Assembly (NCBI GenBank): GCA_019308525.1 | Contig: JAFDIC010000017.1 | Span: 1 to 22,837, forward strand | From: Deltaproteobacteria bacterium | Lineage (GTDB): Bacteria > Desulfobacterota > DSM-4660 > Desulfatiglandales > HGW-15 | DNA: 22,837 bases | Direction of reading: 5' to 3' | Part shown: in pieces, positions 1 through 6,359 of the stretch | Numbering within the stretch: the stretch's first letter is position 1 | Layout: every line of letters starts with the position of its first letter | Made by a program: the position numbers and the translations under genes | The notes under the pieces: generated by a model | Database searches by the model: none | What the model saw: only the letters and a program-made list of their open reading frames with translations | What the model was told of the DNA's origin: nothing

Positions 1-927
1 TGCAGTGCCGATCATGCAATCGATCTTCCCTGATTTGCATCCCCCGTGGCTCTGCCTGTGGAACGAAGAAAACTTGACCACGTAATCCACGGCAAACTCA
101 ACTTCACCGCACAGGAACACCCTTTCCCATGGGACGAACACATCATTGAAGATCAAGGTGGGGCAATACTTTGAATAACGAACATTTCCGATATCGCATC
201 CTTCCAGCTCTCTCATATCGAGCGTCGAACGGCCCACCACGTGAATCAAGCCCGGCGCATCCGCTGGAATGGCAAAAGAGACTGCATAGTCTTCGTCTCC
301 CTTCCTCAAGGCCCTGGTAGGAATGACAATTATTTCGTGGCAAGACAAAGAACCGGTCTGGTGGGCCTTGGCGCCCCTCACCACAATTCCGTCGTCCCGT
401 TTTTCCACGACCCTCAGATACATATCCCCGTCTTCCTGATCTTTAGGGCCTCTTGAGCGATCTCCCTTTACGTCGGTTACACCGGCATTGCCGGTCAGGT
501 CGTTCTTCTGGACGTATTTCAAGAAATTCACGAAGTTTTCGTAATAATTGGTCCCGTGCTTCCGATCAACATCATAGGTACATATGGCAAGTGTCGATAG
601 ACAATCCAGGCCAGTACACCGTTGATGGCAAGTCCCTACCCGATTGGCCAGTGCCCTGTTTACTTTCACTCTTGCCACTAGGTCCTCGATCGACCCGGGC
701 GGCAAAGTAAACCTGTTGACCGGTTCATTTATCAAGGGGCTCTGAGTTACAACGAGATCCCGATATTCATCCATCTCCGCTATCTCGTAAGTAGCAGCGG
801 TGGCCTCTATTCCCGCTCGAAGCCTGGGGTTGTCGACGATATTGGTGATCCTTTCGCCGAACATGAATGCGGTGGGTTTCATTTGCCTTAATGATTCAAT
901 ATACTCTTTCTTTGTCTTCAATCCCAT
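1..927 (-). CDS. 4-hydroxybutyryl-CoA dehydratase / vinylacetyl-CoA isomerase family protein (partial, C-terminus off the edge)
   Basis: Reading leftward from the ATG at 927, the frame is open for 309 codons to the window edge. The protein matches the FAD- and 4Fe-4S-containing 4-hydroxybutyryl-CoA dehydratase family (AbfD of Clostridium aminobutyricum), which dehydrates 4-hydroxybutyryl-CoA to crotonyl-CoA by a ketyl-radical route. It aligns from the first residues (KEYIESLRQM, FMFGERI). The four cluster ligands are present: C100 and C104 in GTCHQRC, and H290 and C297 in FHRQSHGGCK. The loop GAKAHQTGS (T191) and K298 are also kept. From memory of the AbfD sequence, Glu257 and Tyr296 fall on C255 and H294 here, so the substrate or reaction may differ. 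A ribosome site (GAGGAGG, about 11 bases before ATG) supports the start. A GntR-type regulator lies 108 bases upstream on the same strand. The family is clear; the exact reaction is not. About the last 180 residues are outside the window. Confidence 0.88.
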   Translation of the reverse strand, partial: MGLKTKKEYIESLRQMKPTAFMFGERITNIVDNPRLRAGIEATAATYEIAEMDEYRDLVVTQSPLINEPVNRFTLPPGSIEDLVARVKVNRALANRVGTCHQRCTGLDCLSTLAICTYDVDRKHGTNYYENFVNFLKYVQKNDLTGNAGVTDVKGDRSRGPKDQEDGDMYLRVVEKRDDGIVVRGAKAHQTGSLSCHEIIVIPTRALRKGDEDYAVSFAIPADAPGLIHVVGRSTLDMRELEGCDIGNVRYSKYCPTLIFNDVFVPWERVFLCGEVEFAVDYVVKFSSFHRQSHGGCKSGKIDCMIGTA

Positions 928-1035
928 TCTAGTTATATCCTCCTCGTTAGACTTGTGAGTTAGCTTTTCCCGTCTCCTCTTCCTGGAGAGGGGAATAATG
1001 TTCCCGCCGGCAATTTGCAGCCAGGGTGTGGAGAC

Positions 1036-1803
1036 TTACGGCATGGGGACTTCCCTTTCTTCCATCATTTTCCTGAAAATCCCGAGCACCTGCTTCTTGA
1101 TGTTTCTTATGTGGTTCTTCAAGACCCTCTGGGCACCCTTGCTGTCGCCAGACACTACCCCTTCGTAGATAGCCCGGTGCTCATTGTCCGTCGACTCCAG
1201 AGACGAGCCGTAGGGCAGGTTGCCGCCGTACTTCAAGAACAGGAGATCAAAGATGTGCCTCAAGAGCCGGACCTGGGTTTCGTTTCCGGAAAGAGACGCA
1301 AGTGTCAGGTGAAATTCCATGTTCTTGAAGAGTCTCTCCTTGAGGTAAAACTCCCGCACGGCGGAGAAATGCTCTTCGAGGGCTTTCTTTAACCTTTTCT
1401 TCCCTTCCTGGTCGATCCTCTTAACTGTCCGGGGAATCAGAGAAGGTTCAAGTAACTCTCTGAGTTCATAGATTTCCTCCAGCTCCTTGATGCTGATAGG
1501 CTCCAGGAAATACCCCCGGTTGGGCTTATGGCGTACAAGACCCTGAATTTCCAACCATTTGAGAGCCTGGATAATCGGCGTGGGGCTCATCTTCAGGCGC
1601 TCTGCAATCTCCCCACAGACTATCTTTTGCCCGGGCACCAGCTCCTTTTGATAAAGCATCCTCCTCAGGCCTTTGTATGCTATCAAGGCGTGATCCCGCT
1701 GCTCCTCGAGGGCCGCTCTCTGGGAATGCTTCCGCAATTCTTGCCTCAAGATAATTTTCTTTTCAACCAATTTTTTGATTGATTTATTAATTACATTCTG
1801 CAA
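1036..1803 (-). CDS. GntR-family transcriptional regulator, FadR/FCD type
   Basis: This is a cytoplasmic DNA-binding regulator of about 235-255 residues. A winged helix-turn-helix occupies roughly residues 41-100 (LVPGQKIVCGEIAERLKMSP, then ALKWLEIQGLVRHKPNRGYFL). An all-helical FCD ligand-binding domain follows at about 105-245, with the His positions typical of its metal/effector site (EFHLTL H165, NEHRAI H209, NHI H231). FCD regulators usually respond to organic acids or acyl-CoA-related metabolites. The longest frame starts at a TTG at 1803 with no clear ribosome site, and a promoter-like sequence overlaps that start. A downstream TTG (codon 23, about 1737), preceded by TTGAGG six bases away, is a plausible real start. 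The gene lies between the dehydratase-like gene (same strand, downstream) and the divergent sucCD-like operon, so both are likely targets. This is inferred from position only. Confidence 0.85.
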   Translation of the reverse strand: MQNVINKSIKKLVEKKIILRQELRKHSQRAALEEQRDHALIAYKGLRRMLYQKELVPGQKIVCGEIAERLKMSPTPIIQALKWLEIQGLVRHKPNRGYFLEPISIKELEEIYELRELLEPSLIPRTVKRIDQEGKKRLKKALEEHFSAVREFYLKERLFKNMEFHLTLASLSGNETQVRLLRHIFDLLFLKYGGNLPYGSSLESTDNEHRAIYEGVVSGDSKGAQRVLKNHIRNIKKQVLGIFRKMMEEREVPMP

Positions 1804-1813
1804 TATTTGTCAA
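1785..1813 (-). promoter_or_regulatory. Candidate sigma70-type promoter of the GntR regulator
   Basis: On the minus strand there is a perfect TTGACA (1808-1813), followed 16-17 bases later by an AT-rich -10-like stretch (ATTAAT/TTAATA, 1785-1791). If real, transcription would begin near 1778, downstream of the TTG at 1803, and the protein would start at a later codon. The -10 match is weak. Confidence 0.35.
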
Positions 1814-1823
1814 GTTCTTTTAT

Positions 1824-2034
1824 GACGAGCTCGTAAAAAGTCAAAATTGGGATGGCAAAGTAAAAAGCTTCAAGCAGGTCTTCAAGTTGAGCTCGCGAAA
1901 TCCCCCTTGCGGGAGGGCGAGAATATCGCGTGACGGGGTATAGTTAGGGTATCCCGCAATCACATGGCGATGAAGTGCAACGCAGGTCCCTAGATCCCGC
2001 CTTGCGGGGAATTGGATTTTTTGCGAGGCCCATC
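1824..2034. repeat. Imperfect palindromic intergenic element between the GntR regulator and sucC
   Basis: The 316-base gap 1804-2119 holds no convincing gene. Its ends form an inverted repeat: 1824-1842 (GACGAGCTCGTAAAAAGTC) matches the reverse complement of 2014-2034 (CTCGCAAAAAATCC core). Inside, two related CG-rich hairpin units appear near 1900-1917 and 1993-2010, sharing a core of the form ATCCC-CCTTGCGGG. The structure resembles MITE-like or structured-RNA intergenic elements common in deltaproteobacterial genomes. A second, related-looking element lies at 13325-13475. Any operator for the divergent genes must lie in or beside this stretch, but I could not pick one out. Confidence 0.5.
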
Positions 2035-2119
2035 TTTAATGGACATCCACCATAGGGGCCATGATTACATACCTTATCGATGGGCCAATGCTGAAAAAAC
2101 CTGAGAGGATGAACGTACT

Positions 2120-3283
2120 ATGAGATTGTATGAATACGAGGCGGCAGATTTTTTCGAAAAGACGGGTATTCCCGTGCCCAGGCGTGGAGTTGCGGAAACC
2201 ACTGAAGAGGCCATTCGCCTGGCGGGAGAACTCGGTTATCCCGTCATTCTGAAGGCCCAGGTGCTGGCGGGCGGTCGTGGTCTTGCAGGCGGTATAAAAA
2301 CTGCCTCCGGTCCCGATGAACTGGAACAGTTATGTTCGGCCATGCTCAATTCAGAGATCAAAGGGCTTCCCGTCCGCAAGATACTGGTCAGCGAGATGGC
2401 GGACATATCCGCCGAGCTTTACATGGGCGTAACCGTGGATGGATACACCGGCAAACCCATTGTAGTCGCAAGTACGGAGGGAGGTGTCCACATAGAGAAA
2501 ACTGCGAGGAAATCCTCGGGAAACCTCACAACATTTCACATCAATCCTGAATTTGGCTTCTATCCCTATCAGGCAAGGACGCTGATGCGGAACCTCGGCC
2601 TATCCGGACGCCTGCTCATTTCCTGCGCCGATATCCTGGTAAGGCTCTACAGGGTGTTCACGCAGCTCGAAGCTATCACGGCAGAGATCAATCCCCTGGT
2701 GGTCCTCCCCAACCAGGGACTCCTGGCTGTTGACGCGGTCATAGAAATAGATAATTCGGCCCTTTACCGTATCAAGGCTCCACTCCCCCAGCATCTGGAG
2801 AGGATCGAAAACCCCCTGGAGAGAAAGGGGAGGGAAATCGGCGTCACTTACGTGGACCTGGATGGAGATATCGGCATCATCTCCTCGGGGGCAGGCCTCG
2901 GTATGGCCTCCATGGACATCATAGGTCAGCGCCTTCGGCCCGCCAACTTTCTGGAAACCGGCGGGGGAATTACCGAGGAACTCCTCTACAAATGTATGGA
3001 GCTCGTTATGATGAAATCCGGCCTGCGGGCCATATTCATCAACATATATGGAGGGATAAATCCCATTCACGAGGGCGCGAAGGGTATTGTGAAGTACATA
3101 AGGGAACACAGTGTCACCCTTCCCGTAATTGCCAAGGCACTGGGAAACCACCAGGAAGAGACCTGGGAGATTCTCCGTGCCGGGGGGGTTCATGTAGTAA
3201 CCGAAGCGCCGACAGAGGTAGCGGTAGGACGATTGTTTGAAATCCTTAATGGAAAGGAAAAAGGGACATCCAAACGAGGTTGA
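2120..3283 (+). CDS. ADP-forming succinyl-CoA synthetase beta-subunit-like protein (acyl-CoA ligase)
   Basis: The 387-residue protein has the length of SucC (388 in E. coli) and the family layout. An N-terminal ATP-grasp domain shows AGGRG-AGG (50-58), ASTEGGV-IE (117-126) and the metal-binding EINPL (189-193). The C-terminal ligase domain shows GAGLGMASMD (257-266), ANFLETGGG and INIYGGI (307-313). Together with the alpha subunit it should form an acyl-CoA from a carboxylic acid, CoA and ATP, or run in reverse to conserve energy. The loop after GGI reads NPIHEGAKGI instead of the usual VRCD-type loop, and the following RLEGNN-type motif reads KALGNH. These are substrate-side differences, so succinate should not be assumed; malate-CoA ligase or another acid thiokinase is possible. 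The start ATG has only a distant AGAGG. The alpha-subunit gene follows after three bases. Confidence 0.86.
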   Translation: MRLYEYEAADFFEKTGIPVPRRGVAETTEEAIRLAGELGYPVILKAQVLAGGRGLAGGIKTASGPDELEQLCSAMLNSEIKGLPVRKILVSEMADISAELYMGVTVDGYTGKPIVVASTEGGVHIEKTARKSSGNLTTFHINPEFGFYPYQARTLMRNLGLSGRLLISCADILVRLYRVFTQLEAITAEINPLVVLPNQGLLAVDAVIEIDNSALYRIKAPLPQHLERIENPLERKGREIGVTYVDLDGDIGIISSGAGLGMASMDIIGQRLRPANFLETGGGITEELLYKCMELVMMKSGLRAIFINIYGGINPIHEGAKGIVKYIREHSVTLPVIAKALGNHQEETWEILRAGGVHVVTEAPTEVAVGRLFEILNGKEKGTSKRG

Positions 3284-3286
3284 AAA

Positions 3287-4159
3287 ATGGGCATTCTGAT
3301 TGATGATAGCACAAGGGTTATTGTTCAGGGCATTACCGGAAGGATAGGGAGTGTTCAAACACATTGGATGTTGGAGTACGGGACAAATGTCGTGGGGGGG
3401 GTCACGCCCGGCAAGGGAGGCTCCACCGTAGAGGGGCTTCCGGTCTTTGACAGCGTTCAGGAGGCAGCAGATGCCACCGGCGCAACGGCCTCCGTTTTCT
3501 TCGTCCCGGCACCCTTCGTGTTGGACGCCTTTTATGAAACCGTGGATGCCGGTGTAACTTTGATTGTGGTTGTGCCTGAACACATACCTGTGCATGATGT
3601 AATGAAAATGAGGTCCTTTGCCGCCGAAAACAACGTGTTCGCACTCGGGCCGACCACACCTGGGATCCTTGTCCCGGGGAAAGGCAAGATGGGAATCATG
3701 CCAGGGTCACTGTTCTCCCCGGGCCGTGTGGGCATAGTTTCCCGCAGTGGGACCCTTTCCTATGAGTTCGCAGGAATCCTCTCAGAAAAAAACATGGGCC
3801 AAAGTGCGGTAGTGGGCATGGGTGCCGACCCCGTGATACTTACAAACCTGCCAGATATTCTTGACCTGTTCGAGAACGATGTGGATACGGATGCGGTGAT
3901 CATCGTCGGTGAAGTGGGAGGAATCCAGGAGGAGAAGGCCGCAGAATACATTGCTGAGCATATGACAAAACCTGTGGCAGCGTATATTGCCGGGCGATAC
4001 TCCCCGCAGGGAAAACAAATGGGGCATGCAGGCGCCATCATCAGGGGCTCTGCCGGCACTGTGGAAGCCAAGTGCGCTGCATTAAGGGAGGCGGGCGTGA
4101 AAATTCTCAGGTCCCCAATTGATGTCATCGAGTGGGCAAAGGAGCATGACCTCAGCTGA
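3287..4159 (+). CDS. Succinyl-CoA synthetase alpha-subunit-like protein (CoA-binding, phosphohistidine subunit)
   Basis: The 290-residue protein matches SucD over its full length: start MGILID, CoA-binding motif VQGITGRIGS, then VGGVTPGKGG (37-45), ATGATASV, VGIVSRSGTLSYE, GEVGG (208-212) and the phosphorylated histidine H247 in GKQMGHAGAI. It binds CoA and carries the phosphoryl group between ATP/ADP and the acyl substrate. The normally very conserved GPN-PG motif reads GPTTPG (121-126), so the Asn is replaced by Thr and the nearby Cys known from E. coli is absent. This agrees with the unusual substrate loop of the beta subunit. The start is three bases after the beta-subunit stop, and its ribosome site (GAGG, 7 bases before ATG) lies inside the end of the preceding gene, so the two are translated from one message. 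Confidence 0.88.
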   Translation: MGILIDDSTRVIVQGITGRIGSVQTHWMLEYGTNVVGGVTPGKGGSTVEGLPVFDSVQEAADATGATASVFFVPAPFVLDAFYETVDAGVTLIVVVPEHIPVHDVMKMRSFAAENNVFALGPTTPGILVPGKGKMGIMPGSLFSPGRVGIVSRSGTLSYEFAGILSEKNMGQSAVVGMGADPVILTNLPDILDLFENDVDTDAVIIVGEVGGIQEEKAAEYIAEHMTKPVAAYIAGRYSPQGKQMGHAGAIIRGSAGTVEAKCAALREAGVKILRSPIDVIEWAKEHDLS

Positions 4160-4452
4160 ACAATCTATGCGTCCTGTTCCCACTCCCGGATGTTCCTGAC
4201 TTTCCAGTGGGCAATGGTGTCACCACCCCCTGCGAAACAAGGTAACCATGTTTCCGGACTCTCGGAGCGGTCCACCTTGAATTCTTACCCCTCTAACAGG
4301 CCCTCATGGTGAAGGCCCTGGTTCGATTCATCCGCCTATCCGGAACCACCCTGTGAGCCCCTCTTTACCCGCTAAACCCCTCTCGCCATTTCAGGGTGAC
4401 AGGCTCATCGGTAATTCCTTTTGAATCGACAAATTCTATAGGTATTTCCTAT
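4160..4452. other. Gene-free spacer between the sucD-like gene and selD
   Basis: No frame here resembles a protein and no complete tRNA folds. A GGTTCGATTC stretch near 4319-4328 resembles a tRNA T-loop, but the flanking bases do not pair. A CCCACT...AGTGGG inverted repeat around 4180-4212 could be a weak stem after the sucCD operon. The last 60 bases are AT-rich and lead into the selD promoter. Confidence 0.5.
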
Positions 4453-4481
4453 TTGACAAATCGATAATATGTATATATTTT
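4453..4481 (+). promoter_or_regulatory. Sigma70-type promoter of selD
   Basis: A perfect TTGACA (4453-4458) is followed by TATTTT after 17 bases (4476-4481), or by TATATT after 15 bases (4474-4479), in a strongly AT-rich stretch. Transcription would begin near 4488, about 27 bases before the selD ATG at 4515. This fits the upstream start that reads through the in-frame UGA. Confidence 0.6.
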
Positions 4482-4514
4482 AGTGTTATCAAGTATCCAG
4501 GGAGCAATACCTTG

Positions 4515-5561
4515 ATGGACTTCAATACTCCACGCTTGACCCAAACCGTACAAGGTGCCGGGTGAGCCTCCAAGCTGGCTCCAGGGGACCTGGACAATGC
4601 TCTTTGCGGATTGGATTTTCCGGGGGACGAAAACTTGATCGTGGGGCTGGATCGAGCTGACGACGCCGGCGTATATCGCGTATCAGATGATCTGGCGCTG
4701 ATCCAGACGGTCGACTTTTTCACGCCTATAGTCGATGATCCTTACTGGTTCGGGCAAATCGCCGCAGCAAATGCCCTGAGTGATGTCTATGCCATGGGCG
4801 GAGAGCCTAAGACCGCAATGAATCTCGTCGCTTTCCCATCCTCCAAGATGGACCTTTCCATCCTTCGACGTATCATCGAAGGTGGGATTGTCAAGATGAA
4901 AGAAGCCGGCGTAGTGCTCGTCGGCGGACACAGCATCCAGGACAACGAGATCAAATACGGTCTCTCCGTTACCGGGTTCGTCCACCCTGATCGTGTTCTG
5001 ACGAAAAAGGACCTGAGGCCGGGAGATCACCTCATTCTCACCAAACCCCTGGGCACCGGCATAGTCAACACTGCTATCAAGGCCGGGGTCGCCTCCGGTG
5101 AGATAGTTGAGAAGGTCACAAGGCTCATGGCTACCCTTAACCGTGATGCCGCAGAAGTGATGCTTGCTTTTCCTGTTCACGCCTGCACGGACATCACGGG
5201 CTTTGGTTTCCTGGGCCATCTTTTTGAGATGGTATCCGGCTCGGGGTGCAGCATCCGCATCAACTGGAAAAGCGTGCCCCTCATCCCGGAAGCCATAGAA
5301 TATGCGCGAACAGGATTCGTTCCCGGCGGCGCGCGTAACAACCGAAAGTTTTTCGAACCAGGGGTCTGTCTCCCCGAAACAATGGAAGGCCCGATCCGTG
5401 ATCTCTTTTACGATCCCCAGACATCAGGCGGCCTCCTGATCTCTGTTGAAAGGCAAAGTGGAGAACTGTTGTTGCAAGAATTGAAGAAAAAGGGCGTGGC
5501 AGATGCGGCCCTGGTCGGAAAGGTGGTCCCTGGACCAGAGGAAAAAGTCATTCTGAATTAG
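4515..5561 (+). CDS. selD: Selenide, water dikinase (selenophosphate synthetase), selenocysteine-containing
   Basis: SelD makes selenophosphate from selenide and ATP for selenocysteine and selenouridine synthesis. A conventional frame gives only 316 residues from 4611 and lacks the catalytic N-terminus. Starting at ATG 4515 (GGGAG ten bases upstream) and reading UGA at 4563-4565 as selenocysteine gives 348 residues, against 347 in E. coli. The N-terminus becomes LTQTVQGAG-U-ASK, matching LTQYSHGAGCGCK of E. coli, with Sec17 in place of the catalytic Cys17 and K20 kept. Other family motifs follow: RADDAGVY, TVDFFTPIVDDP, AMGGEPKTAMN, GGHSIQDNEIKYG, DITGFGFLGHL and DPQTSGGLL. A SECIS-like hairpin directly follows the UGA. 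The gene has its own promoter, and a yedF remnant follows it. Sec-containing SelD is known in other bacteria, so this is a full functional gene rather than a truncated one. Confidence 0.93.
4564..4602 (+). promoter_or_regulatory. SECIS-like hairpin directing Sec insertion at selD codon 17
   Basis: Immediately at and after the UGA (4563-4565) the RNA can fold. The lower stem is GAGC (4564-4567) with GCTC (4599-4602). The upper stem is TCCAGG (4580-4585) with CCTGGA (4589-4594), closing a GGA loop about 20 bases after the UGA. Bacterial SECIS elements have a small apical loop with a G at roughly this distance. The pairing was found by eye; no energy was computed. Confidence 0.7.
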
Positions 5562-5594
5562 GCGCTCGCCGCTTTGTGGAGAAGCAGGCATTAG

Positions 5595-5723
5595 AGGGAG
5601 AGCATTTGCGGGACCTGTCTTGATCACTTCCGGCTCCTGGACAAGAAACGGGTGGGCGAGACCACGAACATGCTGGACATAGTAACCGCAATGCAGTTGG
5701 CAGACAAGGTCATCAATATCTAG
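5595..5723 (+). pseudogene. Remnant of yedF (selenium-metabolism sulfurtransferase-like protein), C-terminal part only
   Basis: After selD, a 42-codon stretch in the selD frame reads SICGTCLDHFRLLDKKRVG, then ETTNMLDIVTAMQLADKVINI and a stop. This is the C-terminal signature of YedF proteins (TIGR03527 type, with a CGTC motif followed by a VG--SNM-DI--A---ADKV pattern), about 200 residues in full. YedF is usually encoded beside selD. Here there is a TAG at 5592-5594 just before, no start codon or ribosome site, and the preceding piece (FVEKQALEG, about 5572-5598) lies in another frame. The N-terminal TusA-like half is missing. I read it as a deleted and frameshifted remnant. Its stop overlaps the stop of the leftward gene at 5720. 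Confidence 0.7.
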
Positions 5724-6277
5724 CAGCAGTCCTCCCAATATTGATTCAAAGAGTTAAGCTGACTGCGGGCACAGGATTCCAGTCTCTTCCTCAGATCCTC
5801 CTTTGCTTCGGTCACCTTGTCGATCCACTCTGAATCCGCATTGATATTCGGAATCACTGCGGTTCCTGAAATCCCTTTCTCCTTCAGCCTTTCGAGCATG
5901 GCTTCTTCAAAGGAGGCTCTTTCGGCCTCGAGAGACCTCCGGTTCTCTTCCAACACCTCTCGCACTGGCCGGATGTCAAGCCCCGCTGCCTCTTCCAGGA
6001 GCCCGAGAAGGGGCTCACTGTCTTTTTCCATGTCAATTCTCGACATGATCTCATCCAGCACCATCCTTTTGGCCCGGCTCACAGAATCCTTCTCAAGCGC
6101 GGCTACCTCGATCTTGACCGCTTCCAGGTCAATGGCTCCGTCAACATACTTCTGCACGAGGCCCTTGATCTTCCTGGATGCTTCCTGCACCTTGTAGGCC
6201 TCCTTGTCCTCCTGGGACATGGTGAGGCCCCTGGTCTTTTCCATTATTATCTCAAGGGTGCTCTTTATTTCTCCCAT
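5720..6277 (-). CDS. Conserved coiled-coil protein of unknown function
   Basis: A 185-residue, highly charged, mostly helical protein with no signal peptide or membrane segment. Heptad-like stretches span about residues 25-80 and 85-135. It starts MGEIKSTLEIIMEKTRGL and ends in a Cys pair (WEDCC). I do not recognise a defined domain, though the N-terminus resembles small uncharacterised deltaproteobacterial proteins. The ribosome site is strong (AGGGAGG about 5 bases before ATG), supporting a real gene. It runs toward selD, and its stop overlaps the stop of the yedF remnant. It is 82 bases downstream of the serine hydrolase gene on the same strand, so the two may share a message. Confidence 0.7.
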   Translation of the reverse strand: MGEIKSTLEIIMEKTRGLTMSQEDKEAYKVQEASRKIKGLVQKYVDGAIDLEAVKIEVAALEKDSVSRAKRMVLDEIMSRIDMEKDSEPLLGLLEEAAGLDIRPVREVLEENRRSLEAERASFEEAMLERLKEKGISGTAVIPNINADSEWIDKVTEAKEDLRKRLESCARSQLNSLNQYWEDCC

Positions 6278-6359
6278 GAATACCTCCCTTGTATCAGAAA
6301 TGAATCAGCATGGTACCTCGAATCTGTCCTTGCTCATACTTCATTACCTCTTGTGCGCA

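Noticed and set aside
960..1000. Hairpin (CTCCTCT / AGAGGGG) between the GntR regulator and the dehydratase-like gene as a terminator
   Set aside because: No U-run follows on the minus strand. It may be an mRNA structure, but a terminator call is not supported.
2600..3595. 331-codon open frame antisense to the sucCD-like genes
   Set aside because: It overlaps two well-supported genes with clear motifs, has no family resemblance and no ribosome site. It is a codon-bias shadow.
4300..4345. tRNA-like GGTTCGATTC in the spacer before selD, considered as a possible selC (tRNA-Sec)
   Set aside because: The five bases on each side of the T-loop do not pair, and no acceptor or anticodon stem with UCA could be formed. 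It is a chance match.
4611..5561. Calling selD as a 316-residue protein from the ATG at 4611
   Set aside because: This would drop the catalytic Cys/Sec and Lys20 region. The upstream UGA-containing extension matches the family residue for residue and has a promoter and ribosome site.
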